Below, piece by piece: positions 24,232 to 33,094 of a stretch of DNA of 64,000 bases. Numbering within the stretch: the first letter of the stretch is position 1; every line of letters begins with the position of its first letter. The notes below the pieces were generated by a model that saw only the letters and a program-made list of their open reading frames with translations, had not been told where the DNA came from and did no database searches. The position numbers were made by a program, and so were the translations under genes. Source of the DNA: [Clostridium] aminophilum (lineage in GTDB: Bacteria; Bacillota; Clostridia; Lachnospirales; Lachnospiraceae); contig NZ_FOIL01000008.1 in the NCBI RefSeq assembly GCF_900101295.1, positions 1 through 64,000 on the forward strand. The letters are read 5' to 3'.

Positions 24232-26823
24232 ATGATTGCAAAAGGTTTTACCGAACCGACTGACAGAATCAAACGACTGGCCAATGTCATCGTCAACGCA
24301 TTTCCGGAAGTGGAAGCGGAAAGAGCCGTGCTGACGACCGAAGCGTACAAAGAGACGGAAGGTCTCCCGAATGTCATGCGCCGTGCGAAGGTAGCGGAGA
24401 AGCTGTTTACACAGCTCCCGGTTACCATCCGTGACGACGAGCTGATCGTCGGCTCACTCACCGTTCATCCGCGTTCCTGCCAGATCTCTCCGGAGTATTC
24501 CTACGACTGGGTAGAGGCGGAGTTCGACACCATGGAGACCAGAATGGCAGACCCGTTCAAGATCCCGAAGGATGTTGCGGCAAAGCTTCACGAGGCATTC
24601 CAGTACTGGCCGGGCAAGACGGTCAGTGATCTGGCAACTTCCTATATGTCCGATGAGACCAAGGAGTGCCAGGCCAACGGCGTATTTACTGTAGGAAACT
24701 ACTACTACGGCGGTGTAGGACATGTCTGCGTAGACTACGGAAAGATCCTGAACAAGGGCTTCCGCGGCGTCATCGCAGAGGTTGTGGAAGCCATGGAGAA
24801 GATGGACAAAATGGATCCGTCCTACATGAAGAAGCAGCAGTTCTACAATGCAGTCATTATCACATATACCGCGGCGATCAAGTTTGCGCACCGTTATGCG
24901 GATAAGGCGAGAGAGATGGCGATGACATCGCTCAATCCGGTCAGAAAGGCAGAACTTCTGAAGATTGCCGAGAACTGTGACCGCGTTCCGGAGAACGGCG
25001 CAACCAACTTCTATGAGGCCTGCCAGTCCTTCTGGTTTGTTCAGCTGATGCTTCAGATCGAGTCTTCCGGCCACTCCATTTCTCCGGGACGTTTCGACAC
25101 CTATATGTATCCGTTCCTGAAGAACGATACATCCATCTCCAAAGAGTTTGCTCAGGAGCTGATCGACTGCATCTGGGTAAAACTGAACGATCTGAATAAG
25201 ACCAGAGATGCGATCTCCGATCAGGCATTCGCAGGATATGCGATCTTCCAGAACCTCGGTGTCGGCGGACAGGATGAAAAGGGCCGCGACATTACCAATG
25301 AGATTTCCTACATGGCAATGGAGGCCTGCGCACATGTACGCCTTCCGGCTCCGTCCTTCTCGATCCGTGTTCACGAGAACTCTCCGCAGGAGTTCCTGTA
25401 CCGTGCATGCGAGCTTGCAAGACTCGGACTCGGCGTTCCGGCGATGTACAACGATGAAGTTATCATCCCGGCACTTGTCAACCGCGGCGTTAAGCTGGAG
25501 GATGCGAGAAACTACTGCATCATCGGCTGCGTAGAGCCGCAGTGCCCGCACAAGACGGAAGGCTGGCACGATGCAGCATTCTTCAATGTGGCGAAGGTCA
25601 TGGAGATCACCATGAACAACGGCCGCGTCGGCACAAAGCAGCTCGGCCCGGTAACCGGCGAGATGAGCGAGTGGAAGAGCGCGGAAGACTTCTTCACCGC
25701 ATTCGAGAAGCAGATGCACTACTTTGTATATCACCTCGTTGAGGCGGACAATGCCGTCGATCTGGCACACATGGAGAGAGATCAGCTTCCGTTCCTGTCC
25801 GCTCTGGTGGACGACTGTATCGGACGCGGCAAGACCGTGGAAGAAGGCGGCGCGATCTACAACTTCACCGGCCCGCAGGCATTCGGCGTTGTCGATGTCG
25901 GCGACTCGGTTTACGCGATGCAGAAGCATGTATTTGAGAATAAGGAGATCACTCCGGCGCAGCTGAAGGAAGCGCTGGATCACAACTTCGGTTATCCGGT
26001 AGACAGCTGCACACAGGCGGAGAAACGTTTCGAATCCCAGCACAGCTGCGGCTGCGGCGGCACGACTTCCGCGGCAACCGATGAGCAGAAGGTTTACGAG
26101 ATCGTCAAGAAGATCCTGACCAGCAGCGGTTCCGTGGATCTCGCGGCGGTAACGGATGAAGTAAACCGCAGCATGCCGGCATCCTGCAACTCCGGCAGCT
26201 GTGACAGCTACATGGATATCAAGCGGATCATGGAGAAGACCGAGTGGTACGGCAACGATATCGATGCGGTTGACTATGTATCCGCAAGAGTAGCCCGCAT
26301 CTACAGTGCGGAAGTTGAGAAATACACCAACCCGCGCGGCGGTCAGTTCCAGGCAGGATGCTATCCGGTATCCGCAAACGTTCTCTTCGGTAAGGACGTA
26401 GCAGCGCTTCCGGACGGACGCCTCGCAACCACGCCGCTTGCAGACGGCGTATCCCCGAGAGCAGGAAAGGATGTCAGCGGTCCGACCGCAGCGACCAACT
26501 CCGTTGCAAAACTCGATCACGAGTATTTCTCCAACGGTACGCTCTACAACCAGAAGTTCACTCCGTCTGCCGTTGCCGGCGATGAGGGCCTTCAGAACTT
26601 CGCAGCGGTTGTTCGAAGCTACTTCGATCACAAGGGCATGCACGTACAGTTCAATGTCATCGACCGCGCAACGCTGATCGATGCGCAGGAGCACCCGGAG
26701 AAGCACAAAGATCTTGTCGTTCGTGTTGCCGGATACAGCGCTCACTTCGTCACACTGGCGAAGGAAGTTCAGGACAATATCATTGAGCGTACCGAGCACA
26801 CATTCGGCTGCAAGAGCTGCTGA
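24232..26823 (+). CDS. Glycyl-radical diol dehydratase (B12-independent propanediol/glycerol dehydratase type)
   Basis: Signature enzyme of the microcompartment, 863 residues. It removes water from a vicinal diol by radical chemistry, giving an aldehyde (propanal from 1,2-propanediol). Active-site residues fall at the same numbers as in clostridial glycerol dehydratase: H164, H281, S282, C433 (thiyl Cys in IIGCVEPQ), E435 and D447. The glycyl radical is G834 in RVAGYS, against G763 there, so about 71 residues are inserted between. The insert (about 590-660) has Cys-Gly stretches (SCGCGG at 605-610; C652, C657) around an amphipathic helix at 617-632 resembling a cargo-targeting peptide. No N-terminal targeting extension is present. 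H164 and D447 argue against choline lyase. Confidence 0.9.
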   Translation: MIAKGFTEPTDRIKRLANVIVNAFPEVEAERAVLTTEAYKETEGLPNVMRRAKVAEKLFTQLPVTIRDDELIVGSLTVHPRSCQISPEYSYDWVEAEFDTMETRMADPFKIPKDVAAKLHEAFQYWPGKTVSDLATSYMSDETKECQANGVFTVGNYYYGGVGHVCVDYGKILNKGFRGVIAEVVEAMEKMDKMDPSYMKKQQFYNAVIITYTAAIKFAHRYADKAREMAMTSLNPVRKAELLKIAENCDRVPENGATNFYEACQSFWFVQLMLQIESSGHSISPGRFDTYMYPFLKNDTSISKEFAQELIDCIWVKLNDLNKTRDAISDQAFAGYAIFQNLGVGGQDEKGRDITNEISYMAMEACAHVRLPAPSFSIRVHENSPQEFLYRACELARLGLGVPAMYNDEVIIPALVNRGVKLEDARNYCIIGCVEPQCPHKTEGWHDAAFFNVAKVMEITMNNGRVGTKQLGPVTGEMSEWKSAEDFFTAFEKQMHYFVYHLVEADNAVDLAHMERDQLPFLSALVDDCIGRGKTVEEGGAIYNFTGPQAFGVVDVGDSVYAMQKHVFENKEITPAQLKEALDHNFGYPVDSCTQAEKRFESQHSCGCGGTTSAATDEQKVYEIVKKILTSSGSVDLAAVTDEVNRSMPASCNSGSCDSYMDIKRIMEKTEWYGNDIDAVDYVSARVARIYSAEVEKYTNPRGGQFQAGCYPVSANVLFGKDVAALPDGRLATTPLADGVSPRAGKDVSGPTAATNSVAKLDHEYFSNGTLYNQKFTPSAVAGDEGLQNFAAVVRSYFDHKGMHVQFNVIDRATLIDAQEHPEKHKDLVVRVAGYSAHFVTLAKEVQDNIIERTEHTFGCKSC

Positions 26824-26841
26824 TCAACAGGAGAGAGGTAC

Positions 26842-27762
26842 ATGGACCAGATTAATTATGAATTGGAAGGACTGGTGTTTGATATTCAGCGCTTCTCGGT
26901 AAATGATGGTCCGGGTATTCGTACGATTGTCTTTCTGAACGGCTGTCCTCTCAGGTGTCAGTGGTGTTCGAATCCGGAATCGCAGCTCCCCAAAACCGTC
27001 GTCATGTTCAACGCTGCGGAATGCATTCATTGCGGCCGCTGCATCGGGACGTGTCCGAACGGTGCGATCGGAAAAGAAAACCCGGCAATGATCAATCATG
27101 ATAAGTGTACCGGCTGCGGAGAATGTACCATGGTGTGCCCGGTCGGCGCATTGATTCTGAAGGGAAAGAGGATGACGGTCGCAGAGGTCATCGAGGAACT
27201 CAAGAAAGACAGTACCAACTATCGCCGTTCCGGAGGCGGGCTGACCGTCTCCGGAGGCGAGCCTCTGGTACAGCATGAGTTTACCCGGGAACTTCTGAAG
27301 GCAGCGCACGCGCAGGGATGGAACACCGCCATTGAGACGACCGCATGTGCGTCGGAAGAGGTGATCCGGGACGTGCTACCTCATGTGGATCTGGCTCTGA
27401 CGGACGTCAAGAGTACGGACTCCTCAAAACACGAGCATTTTACCGGCGTTCCCAACACGCAGATCCTGAAGGGCGTAAAGCTTGTGTCGGAGATCACGAA
27501 GATTATGGTCCGGGTTCCGGTAATCCCGGGATTCAATGAGAAACCGGAGGAGATCCGGCAAATCGCGGAATTTGCAAAAACGCTGAACCGGGATCATCTC
27601 ATGGGCGTCAATCTTCTTCCGTATCACGCGCTTGGCGAGAACAAGTACAAAATGCTCGGGCGAGAATATCAGATGCACGGTGTCAGTACCCTGACCGGAG
27701 AGGAGATCGATGCGCTGAAAGCAGCAGTCGAAGAAACCGGCGTAACCTGCCGGATCGGATAA
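26842..27762 (+). CDS. Glycyl-radical enzyme activase (radical SAM)
   Basis: A 306-residue radical SAM protein that installs the glycyl radical on the dehydratase just upstream (18-base gap). The SAM cluster motif is CPLRCQWC near residues 35-42. A two-cluster ferredoxin insert follows (CIHCGRCIGTCP and CTGCGECTMVCP), as in activases of this group. SGGEPL near residue 140 contacts SAM. It needs reduced ferredoxin or flavodoxin and SAM; a SAM synthetase gene lies in the same locus. Confidence 0.95.
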   Translation: MDQINYELEGLVFDIQRFSVNDGPGIRTIVFLNGCPLRCQWCSNPESQLPKTVVMFNAAECIHCGRCIGTCPNGAIGKENPAMINHDKCTGCGECTMVCPVGALILKGKRMTVAEVIEELKKDSTNYRRSGGGLTVSGGEPLVQHEFTRELLKAAHAQGWNTAIETTACASEEVIRDVLPHVDLALTDVKSTDSSKHEHFTGVPNTQILKGVKLVSEITKIMVRVPVIPGFNEKPEEIRQIAEFAKTLNRDHLMGVNLLPYHALGENKYKMLGREYQMHGVSTLTGEEIDALKAAVEETGVTCRIG

Positions 27763-27781
27763 AAAAGAAATGGAGGAAACA

Positions 27782-28585
27782 ATGGATCAGCAGTTAATTG
27801 AAAAAGTGATGAAGCAGGTCACCAGCGAACTTGCGGCAAAAACGGTATCCGCCAGCGCATCATCCACCGCTCCGGCGTGTGACGGATGCGTGAGCGGCGT
27901 GGGTCTGACCGAGTTTGTCGGCACCTCCACCGGAGACACCATCGGCCTTGTTATTGCAAGTGTCGATCCGCTTCTGGTTGAGAAGATGAACCTCGGAAAG
28001 TACCGTTCCATCGGAATTATCGGCGGACGTACCGGTGCCGGCCCGCAGATCATGGCAGTGGATGAGGCCGTAAAGGCAACCAACACGCAGGTGATCTCCG
28101 TTGAGCTTCCGAGAGATACCAAGGGCGGCGCCGGCCACGGCTCCCTGATCTACATCGGCGCGGAGGATGTGTCCGATGCGAGAAGAGCGGTTGAGATTGC
28201 GCTGAATGTTCTGCCGAAGTATTTCGGCGATGTGTATGGCAATGAGGCCGGCCATCTGGAGTTCCAGTACACTGCGAGAGCGAGCTACTGCCTGGAAAAG
28301 GCGATGGGTGCAACCCTCGGAAAGGCATGGGGAATGACCTGCGCCGGCCCGGCAGCCATCGGAACGGTTCTTGCCGATACCGCAGTGAAAGCGGCGAATG
28401 TCGAGGTCATCGGCTACTCTTCACCGGGCAACGGCGGAACAAGCTATTCAAACGAGGTAATCCTCACCTTCACAGGGGATTCAGGAGCTGTCAGACAGGC
28501 GGTTCGTGCAGCAATCGAGGTAGGAAAGAAACTTCTCGGAGCGCTGGGCGATGAGCCGAAGTCCACAACAGAGCCGTATATTTAA
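27782..28585 (+). CDS. pduB: PduB-like tandem BMC shell protein (BMC-T)
   Basis: A 267-residue shell protein with two circularly permuted BMC domains, as in PduB. These form trimers with a large central pore. The first ~20 residues make an amphipathic helix (DQQLIEKVMKQVTSEL), like the PduB N-terminus that anchors cargo to the shell, followed by a Ser/Ala/Cys linker. The ATG at 27782 is used because the earlier ATG at 27770 lies within the GGAGG ribosome site. It follows the activase by 19 bases. Confidence 0.9.
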   Translation: MDQQLIEKVMKQVTSELAAKTVSASASSTAPACDGCVSGVGLTEFVGTSTGDTIGLVIASVDPLLVEKMNLGKYRSIGIIGGRTGAGPQIMAVDEAVKATNTQVISVELPRDTKGGAGHGSLIYIGAEDVSDARRAVEIALNVLPKYFGDVYGNEAGHLEFQYTARASYCLEKAMGATLGKAWGMTCAGPAAIGTVLADTAVKAANVEVIGYSSPGNGGTSYSNEVILTFTGDSGAVRQAVRAAIEVGKKLLGALGDEPKSTTEPYI

Positions 28586-28608
28586 TCACAGTCTAAGGAG
28601 GAAAAACA

Positions 28609-28893
28609 ATGAATGCAGATGCGTTAGGAATGGTTGAGACCCGTGGATTAGTCGGAGCGATTGAGGCTGCCGATGCGATGGTTAAAGCCGCAAATGTAAC
28701 TCTGTGCGGATACGAGAAGATCGGATCCGGACTGGTTACCGTTATGGTACGCGGTGATGTCGGTGCGGTAAAGGCTGCAACCGATGCCGGTGCGGCTGCT
28801 GCGAGAGCAGTGGGAGAGGTGGTTTCCATCCACGTAATTCCGCGTCCGCACATGGATACCGAGAAGATTATCCCGTCCAAGTTAGGTGAATAA
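28609..28893 (+). CDS. BMC-H hexameric shell protein, PduA-like
   Basis: A 94-residue single-domain BMC protein, the main building block of shell facets. The start [20 protein letters not shown] and the GDVGAVKAA core are typical of PduA/PduJ/CcmK. Hexamers have a narrow central pore that passes polar metabolites; the pore loop here includes [10 protein letters not shown]. Strong AAGGAGG upstream. Length is normal with no extension, unlike the second BMC-H at 29520. Confidence 0.95.
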   Translation: MNADALGMVETRGLVGAIEAADAMVKAANVTLCGYEKIGSGLVTVMVRGDVGAVKAATDAGAAAARAVGEVVSIHVIPRPHMDTEKIIPSKLGE

Positions 28894-28975
28894 TCTGTGG
28901 GGAATGGAGCAGGGGGCAGTGTTCGCACTGCCTCCGTCTTCGGAATCTTTCGGCTGATGATGAAGGAGGTGCCCC

Positions 28976-29515
28976 ATGGAAATCAGTGAAAACCTGCTCC
29001 GGGAACTGGTGGAGCGGGTTATGGAACTCACACTGGAGATTTCCGGACAGAGAGAAAAGAAAAAGAGTGTCCTGGTCGTTCTGGCCGGAGAAGATGCCGC
29101 ACGGTTTCTGGAAACGCTCCGGGCGCTGAACGCGAGCGGGGACTGCGAGATTACGACGGCGCTTTCCCGTGACCAGATCAACGATGAAACGATCTGGAAC
29201 ATGGTCTGCAGTGAGAGCAGAAAAATTGTGGAGATGCGGCAGGTTCTAAAGCGGCCTCTGCCGTATGACAGAATCATTTTCCCGGTCATGCCGAGAGAGA
29301 TTCTGGCAAAATGTGCGCTGTGCATCCCGGACACGGATGAGGTCAGAATCGTTCAGCGGGCACTGGAAGAAAATGTTCCGGTGAGTGTCGCGAAGAACGG
29401 CCTGGATCCGTTTACCGGCAACGAGCCGGAACCATATCAGAAGCAGGTTTTGGAGTATGTCCGCCGGCTTCTGGAATACGGAATCGATATTCAGATGGAT
29501 GAAAAAGAGAGGTGA
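28976..29515 (+). CDS. Microcompartment-associated flavoprotein-like protein
   Basis: A 179-residue protein. An N-terminal amphipathic helix (ENLLRELVERVMELTLEI) resembles a cargo-targeting peptide. The rest looks like a Rossmann-type fold starting KKSVLVVLAGEDA, with YDRIIFPVMPREILAKCALC in the middle, as in flavoprotein-like genes found in many glycyl-radical microcompartment loci. Flavin binding is assumed from family and context only. A GAAGGAGGTG site precedes it, and the next gene starts 4 bases after its stop. It may help electron supply inside the shell. Confidence 0.55.
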   Translation: MEISENLLRELVERVMELTLEISGQREKKKSVLVVLAGEDAARFLETLRALNASGDCEITTALSRDQINDETIWNMVCSESRKIVEMRQVLKRPLPYDRIIFPVMPREILAKCALCIPDTDEVRIVQRALEENVPVSVAKNGLDPFTGNEPEPYQKQVLEYVRRLLEYGIDIQMDEKER

Positions 29516-29519
29516 AACC

Positions 29520-30305
29520 ATGCGGGAGGCATTGGGACTTGTGGAGACGAGAGGCATATCGACGGCCATTGAAGTGGCGGATGTTATGGCGAAGGCGGCC
29601 AATGTAAAGCTGCTTGCGCTTGAGAATACCCGCGGCGGCGGTTATATGACCGTCAAGGTCATCGGCGATGTCGGTGCGGTGAAAGCGGCAGTCGATGCGG
29701 GAAAAGCGTCGGCGATCCGGTTCGGCAATCTGATCTCAGCTTCCGTGATCGCGCGCCCGGCAGACAGTATGGCAGAGTTCTTCTGCCCTACGGATGATCC
29801 GGGACCGTCTTCCCCGAAAGAGGATCCGATTCCTCCGGCATCGGTTGAGGCGAATACGGAAATAGCGCCGGAAGCGGCAGACGCGGCGGAACAAGCTGCG
29901 GAGACTGCGGCACCGGCTGAAGATAAGGAAAAGGCGGAAGCTCCGGAAGAGCCGACAGAGAGACCGGAAGAGCTGACAGAGATTCCGGCAGAGTCGGCGG
30001 AGGTTTCGAAAGAGCCGGCGGAAACTTTGGTTTCGCCGGTGGTAGAAGAGGCAGCGGCGGTTCCGACAGAGGTCCCGGCAGAACCGGCAGAGACTCCGGA
30101 GGCTGCGCCCGTGACAGCGGAAGAAGATAAGCCCGCGGGAGAGAAGACAGAATCCGGTACAGAAGCCGAGAAAGAAACGGAGACAGAGCCGGCTGAATCC
30201 GGGACGGTGAAGGCTAAGACTTCTCATGACCGGCGTTCCAAGAAAGGGAAATCCGCAAAGAAGAGCGCAGAAGGCAGATCCGGAAAAGGAGGCAGTTCGT
30301 CATGA
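29520..30305 (+). CDS. BMC-H shell protein with long acidic/basic C-terminal tail
   Basis: Residues 1-90 are a normal BMC-H domain ([33 protein letters not shown]). About 170 more residues follow: a Pro/Glu/Ala-rich acidic, surely disordered stretch with repeated PAE/EEPTE/ETPE words, ending in a Lys/Arg/Ser-rich basic tail of about 30 residues. No Fe-S or other domain is seen in it. I start at 29520, four bases after the previous stop and in register with the BMC fold. It overlaps the BMC-P gene by four bases. The tail probably contacts cargo, another shell layer or a cell component. Confidence 0.85.
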   Translation: MREALGLVETRGISTAIEVADVMAKAANVKLLALENTRGGGYMTVKVIGDVGAVKAAVDAGKASAIRFGNLISASVIARPADSMAEFFCPTDDPGPSSPKEDPIPPASVEANTEIAPEAADAAEQAAETAAPAEDKEKAEAPEEPTERPEELTEIPAESAEVSKEPAETLVSPVVEEAAAVPTEVPAEPAETPEAAPVTAEEDKPAGEKTESGTEAEKETETEPAESGTVKAKTSHDRRSKKGKSAKKSAEGRSGKGGSSS

Positions 30306-30574
30306 TTCTTGCTAAAGTGATCGGCAACGTGGTTGCGACGCGCAAAGACGAATCGCTGGAAGGCACGAAACTGATGATCGTGCGGAGAGTCGATGCGCAG
30401 GGAAATTACCTCGAGGCGGAAAAGGTGGCAGTGGACTATGTCGGCTGCGGAATCGGAGAATTTGTGCTCTGCGCGACCGGTTCCTCCGTCCGGGTGGATG
30501 AAGACAAAAAAGGCAAAACGATCGATATGGCGGTGATCGGAATTATCGACAGCGTGGATACGTCCGGCGCCTGA
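30302..30574 (+). CDS. BMC-P pentameric vertex protein (EutN/CcmL family)
   Basis: A 90-residue EutN/CcmL/PduN-type protein that caps shell vertices as a pentamer. The start MILAKVIGNVVATRKDESLEG and the core DYVGCGIGEFVLCATGSS are diagnostic. Its ATGA overlaps the stop of the tailed BMC-H gene, so the two are coupled. Normal length. Confidence 0.95.
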   Translation: MILAKVIGNVVATRKDESLEGTKLMIVRRVDAQGNYLEAEKVAVDYVGCGIGEFVLCATGSSVRVDEDKKGKTIDMAVIGIIDSVDTSGA

Positions 30575-30595
30575 GGAAAGGATGGGGGAAAACGT

Positions 30596-31912
30596 ATGGA
30601 AGTCAGCATTTTTCCGTCGATCAACGACGCGATCCGTTCGGTAAAGAGTGCGTATGAACGATATGCGGAACTTTCACTGGAAGACCGTGAGGACATCATC
30701 GACGGGATCCGGCATCGCCTGGAAGAACAGGCGGATGTGATCGCGCTTCTCGCCGTGAAGGAAACCGGCATGGGATGCGCGGTCGACAAAAAGAAAAAAC
30801 TTCTTGCCGCAATCCGGAGAACACCGGCTCTCGAGGATCTCATCACGGAAGTCCAGACCGGAGACCGGGGCATGACGCTCTATGAGCTGAGCGCATTCGG
30901 CATCGTCTGCGCGATGGAACCGCTGGAGAACCCGGCGGCGTCCCTGATCAGTCACGTGATCGGGATGCTGGCAGCAGGAAATGCGGTGTTCATCTGCCCG
31001 CATCCGAGAGCCATCCGGACTTCGAATTATGTGACCAGCCTGATCAGCCGGACGATCGTGGAGATCTGCGGTATCGACAATCTCGTGGTCTCTCTCGATG
31101 AGAGCAACATTGCCATGACGGAGGAAGTGATCCATCATCCGGACATCGATATGATTGTATGCGGAGCGGATGAAGACTTCCTGCGGAAGGCGCTGACCGG
31201 CGGGAAAAAAGTAATCGGCGAGGGCTGTGCCAATACGGTGACGCTGGTCGATGAGACGGCGGACATCGGGAAAGCGGCCCGGGACATTGCGCTCAGCGCG
31301 TCCTTTGACCACAATCTCATGCATTCTTCCGAGAAGTCGGTTCTCGCGGTGGACAGCATCGCGGACCGGCTGGAGAATGAGCTCGAGCGGAACGGAACCC
31401 GCGTGATCCGCGACCGGGCGGAGATGAACGAGATTCTGTCGATTCTTTTTGCGGAGGACGGTTCCTTCCGGAAAAAATGGATCGGACGGTCGGCGGAGGA
31501 GATTCTAAGCGGAGCCGGCATTCGGGCGGAGAAGGGAACGCGCCTGATTCTTCTCGAATCGGACGAAGAGGCACCTCTCGTGACCAAAGAACTGAAGATT
31601 CCGGTTCTCGGACTGGTCCGGGTGGAAAACTATGAAGAGGGACTTCAGAAGATGCTGGAGATCGAACAGCGGTACCGCCATACGGCGTCGATTCACTCCA
31701 CCTGCATTGACCGTCTGAATGAGGCGGCGAAAAAACTCCAGACAGGCGTGTTTATCAAAAACGGACCGGCGCTTTCGGCCATCGGTGTAACCGGGATGAA
31801 AGGACCGTGCTCGATGATGGTGGCGAACACGACCGGCGAGGGAGCGGTCAGCGCACGGCACTTCGCGCGGCGCCGGAAGTGCATGATGACGAACGGTTTT
31901 TCAATCAGATAA
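30596..31912 (+). CDS. Acylating aldehyde dehydrogenase homologue lacking the catalytic Cys
   Basis: A 438-residue homologue of CoA-acylating aldehyde dehydrogenases (PduP/EutE). It aligns along its length with the second copy at 38479 (for example GNAVFICPHPRA and TGEGAVSARHFARRRKC). Where that enzyme has the nucleophile in NNVPCIAEKE (C280), this one reads HNLMHSSEKS, with His243. The GAGAGNPPVVVDE strand is also changed to GEGCANTVTLVDE. The N-terminal targeting helix of the other copy is absent. It is a full-length frame under apparent selection, so a pseudoenzyme with a structural or regulatory role, or altered chemistry, is more likely than decay. Confidence 0.85.
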   Translation: MEVSIFPSINDAIRSVKSAYERYAELSLEDREDIIDGIRHRLEEQADVIALLAVKETGMGCAVDKKKKLLAAIRRTPALEDLITEVQTGDRGMTLYELSAFGIVCAMEPLENPAASLISHVIGMLAAGNAVFICPHPRAIRTSNYVTSLISRTIVEICGIDNLVVSLDESNIAMTEEVIHHPDIDMIVCGADEDFLRKALTGGKKVIGEGCANTVTLVDETADIGKAARDIALSASFDHNLMHSSEKSVLAVDSIADRLENELERNGTRVIRDRAEMNEILSILFAEDGSFRKKWIGRSAEEILSGAGIRAEKGTRLILLESDEEAPLVTKELKIPVLGLVRVENYEEGLQKMLEIEQRYRHTASIHSTCIDRLNEAAKKLQTGVFIKNGPALSAIGVTGMKGPCSMMVANTTGEGAVSARHFARRRKCMMTNGFSIR

Positions 31913-31922
31913 GGAACAGATC

Positions 31923-33032
31923 ATGAATCAGGTTTATATCAAAACGAGAGTATTTTCCGGTGAGGACTCCCTGGAGAGGCTGCGAAAATTCGAGAAGAAA
32001 AAAATCTGGATCATCTCGGACACGTTTCTGGTGGACAACGGCACCATCGACCGGATCACGGAACAGCTGGACCGCTCCAACCGGGTGGTGCTCTGCAGCG
32101 ATGTGGTGCCGGATCCGCCGCTGAGCGCGGTGGCGAAGGGCGTGGCACTGATGGGCAACATTCATCCGGATATCATCATTGCCTTCGGCGGCGGATCGGC
32201 GATCGACACGGCAAAGGGAATCATCTATTTTGCCAAGTTCAGCGGGTTTACGGACGGTGTGCGGTTTATCGCGATTCCGACCACCAGCGGAACGGGCTCG
32301 GAGGTATCCTCGGTCACGGTAATCACGGACCCGGACACGAAGATCAAGCATCCCATCGTCGATGACGAAATTCTCCCCGATGAAGTCATCCTCTGCCCGC
32401 AGCTCACCTGTTCGGTTCCTCCGTCGGTGACGGCAAACACGGGAATGGATGTTCTGACCCATGCGCTGGAGGCGTACGTTTCCCGAAACGCGAATGCGTA
32501 CTCGGATGCGCTGGCGGAGAAGGCAGTGGAATATGTCTTCGGATACCTCAAACGGTGCTGCGCGGACGGAAATGACATGGAGGCCAGAAGCCGGATGCAG
32601 GAGGCGTCGAATCTGGCGGGAAGTGCGTTCAATATCGCCGGTCTCGGCATGAACCATGCGATCGCCCATCAGCTGGGCGGAATCTTCCATATTCCGCACG
32701 GACTGGCCAATTCTCTGATCCTGATCAATGTGATCCGGAAGAATTCCAACGTCTGTGAGATGAGAGCGCGGTACGCGGTTCTGGCAAGAAAACTGAATCT
32801 GGCCGGAAAAGAGCACTCCGATTCCGAGGCGGTGACACTTCTGTGCGAAAAGATCCGGAGCTGTCAGAAGGAAATGAAGATTCCGGTGACATTTTCCGAA
32901 TTGGGGATCCGTCCGGAGTCGGTGCTGGAAAAAAGTACGGAAATATGGAAAAATGCACAGAAAGATATGTGTTCCGATACCGCAATTTGGCGTTTTGATC
33001 AGTGCGATGTTGAGGATGTCTTACAGCTATGA
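31923..33032 (+). CDS. pduQ: Iron-dependent alcohol dehydrogenase, PduQ-like
   Basis: A 369-residue group III alcohol dehydrogenase. It has the NAD motif GGGSAID near residue 82, TTSGTGSE near 122, and metal ligands in GMDVLTHALEAY (Asp, His) and GMNHAIAHQLGGIFHIPHG (two His). PduQ reduces the aldehyde to alcohol and regenerates NAD+ inside the compartment. It begins 10 bases after the aldehyde dehydrogenase homologue. No targeting helix is seen at either end. Confidence 0.9.
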   Translation: MNQVYIKTRVFSGEDSLERLRKFEKKKIWIISDTFLVDNGTIDRITEQLDRSNRVVLCSDVVPDPPLSAVAKGVALMGNIHPDIIIAFGGGSAIDTAKGIIYFAKFSGFTDGVRFIAIPTTSGTGSEVSSVTVITDPDTKIKHPIVDDEILPDEVILCPQLTCSVPPSVTANTGMDVLTHALEAYVSRNANAYSDALAEKAVEYVFGYLKRCCADGNDMEARSRMQEASNLAGSAFNIAGLGMNHAIAHQLGGIFHIPHGLANSLILINVIRKNSNVCEMRARYAVLARKLNLAGKEHSDSEAVTLLCEKIRSCQKEMKIPVTFSELGIRPESVLEKSTEIWKNAQKDMCSDTAIWRFDQCDVEDVLQL

Positions 33033-33094
33033 TAGAATAATTTAATTGAGAAAATTAATTCATACAACTTTTGGGCTGAGAGAGTGGTTAGAGA

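Noticed and set aside
24454-26799. Very long open frame on the minus strand opposite the dehydratase (781 codons), with similar ones at 37675-40167 and 58294-60519
   Set aside because: They lie opposite genes with full family matches, have low-complexity His/Arg-rich translations, and lack ribosome sites. They result from high-GC codon choice.
24232-26823. Choline trimethylamine-lyase (CutC) as identity of the glycyl-radical enzyme
   Set aside because: Sequence after GCVEPQ reads KTEGWHDAAF with D447, and H164, H281 and S282 are present, as in glycerol/propanediol dehydratases. The neighbours are also of Pdu type.
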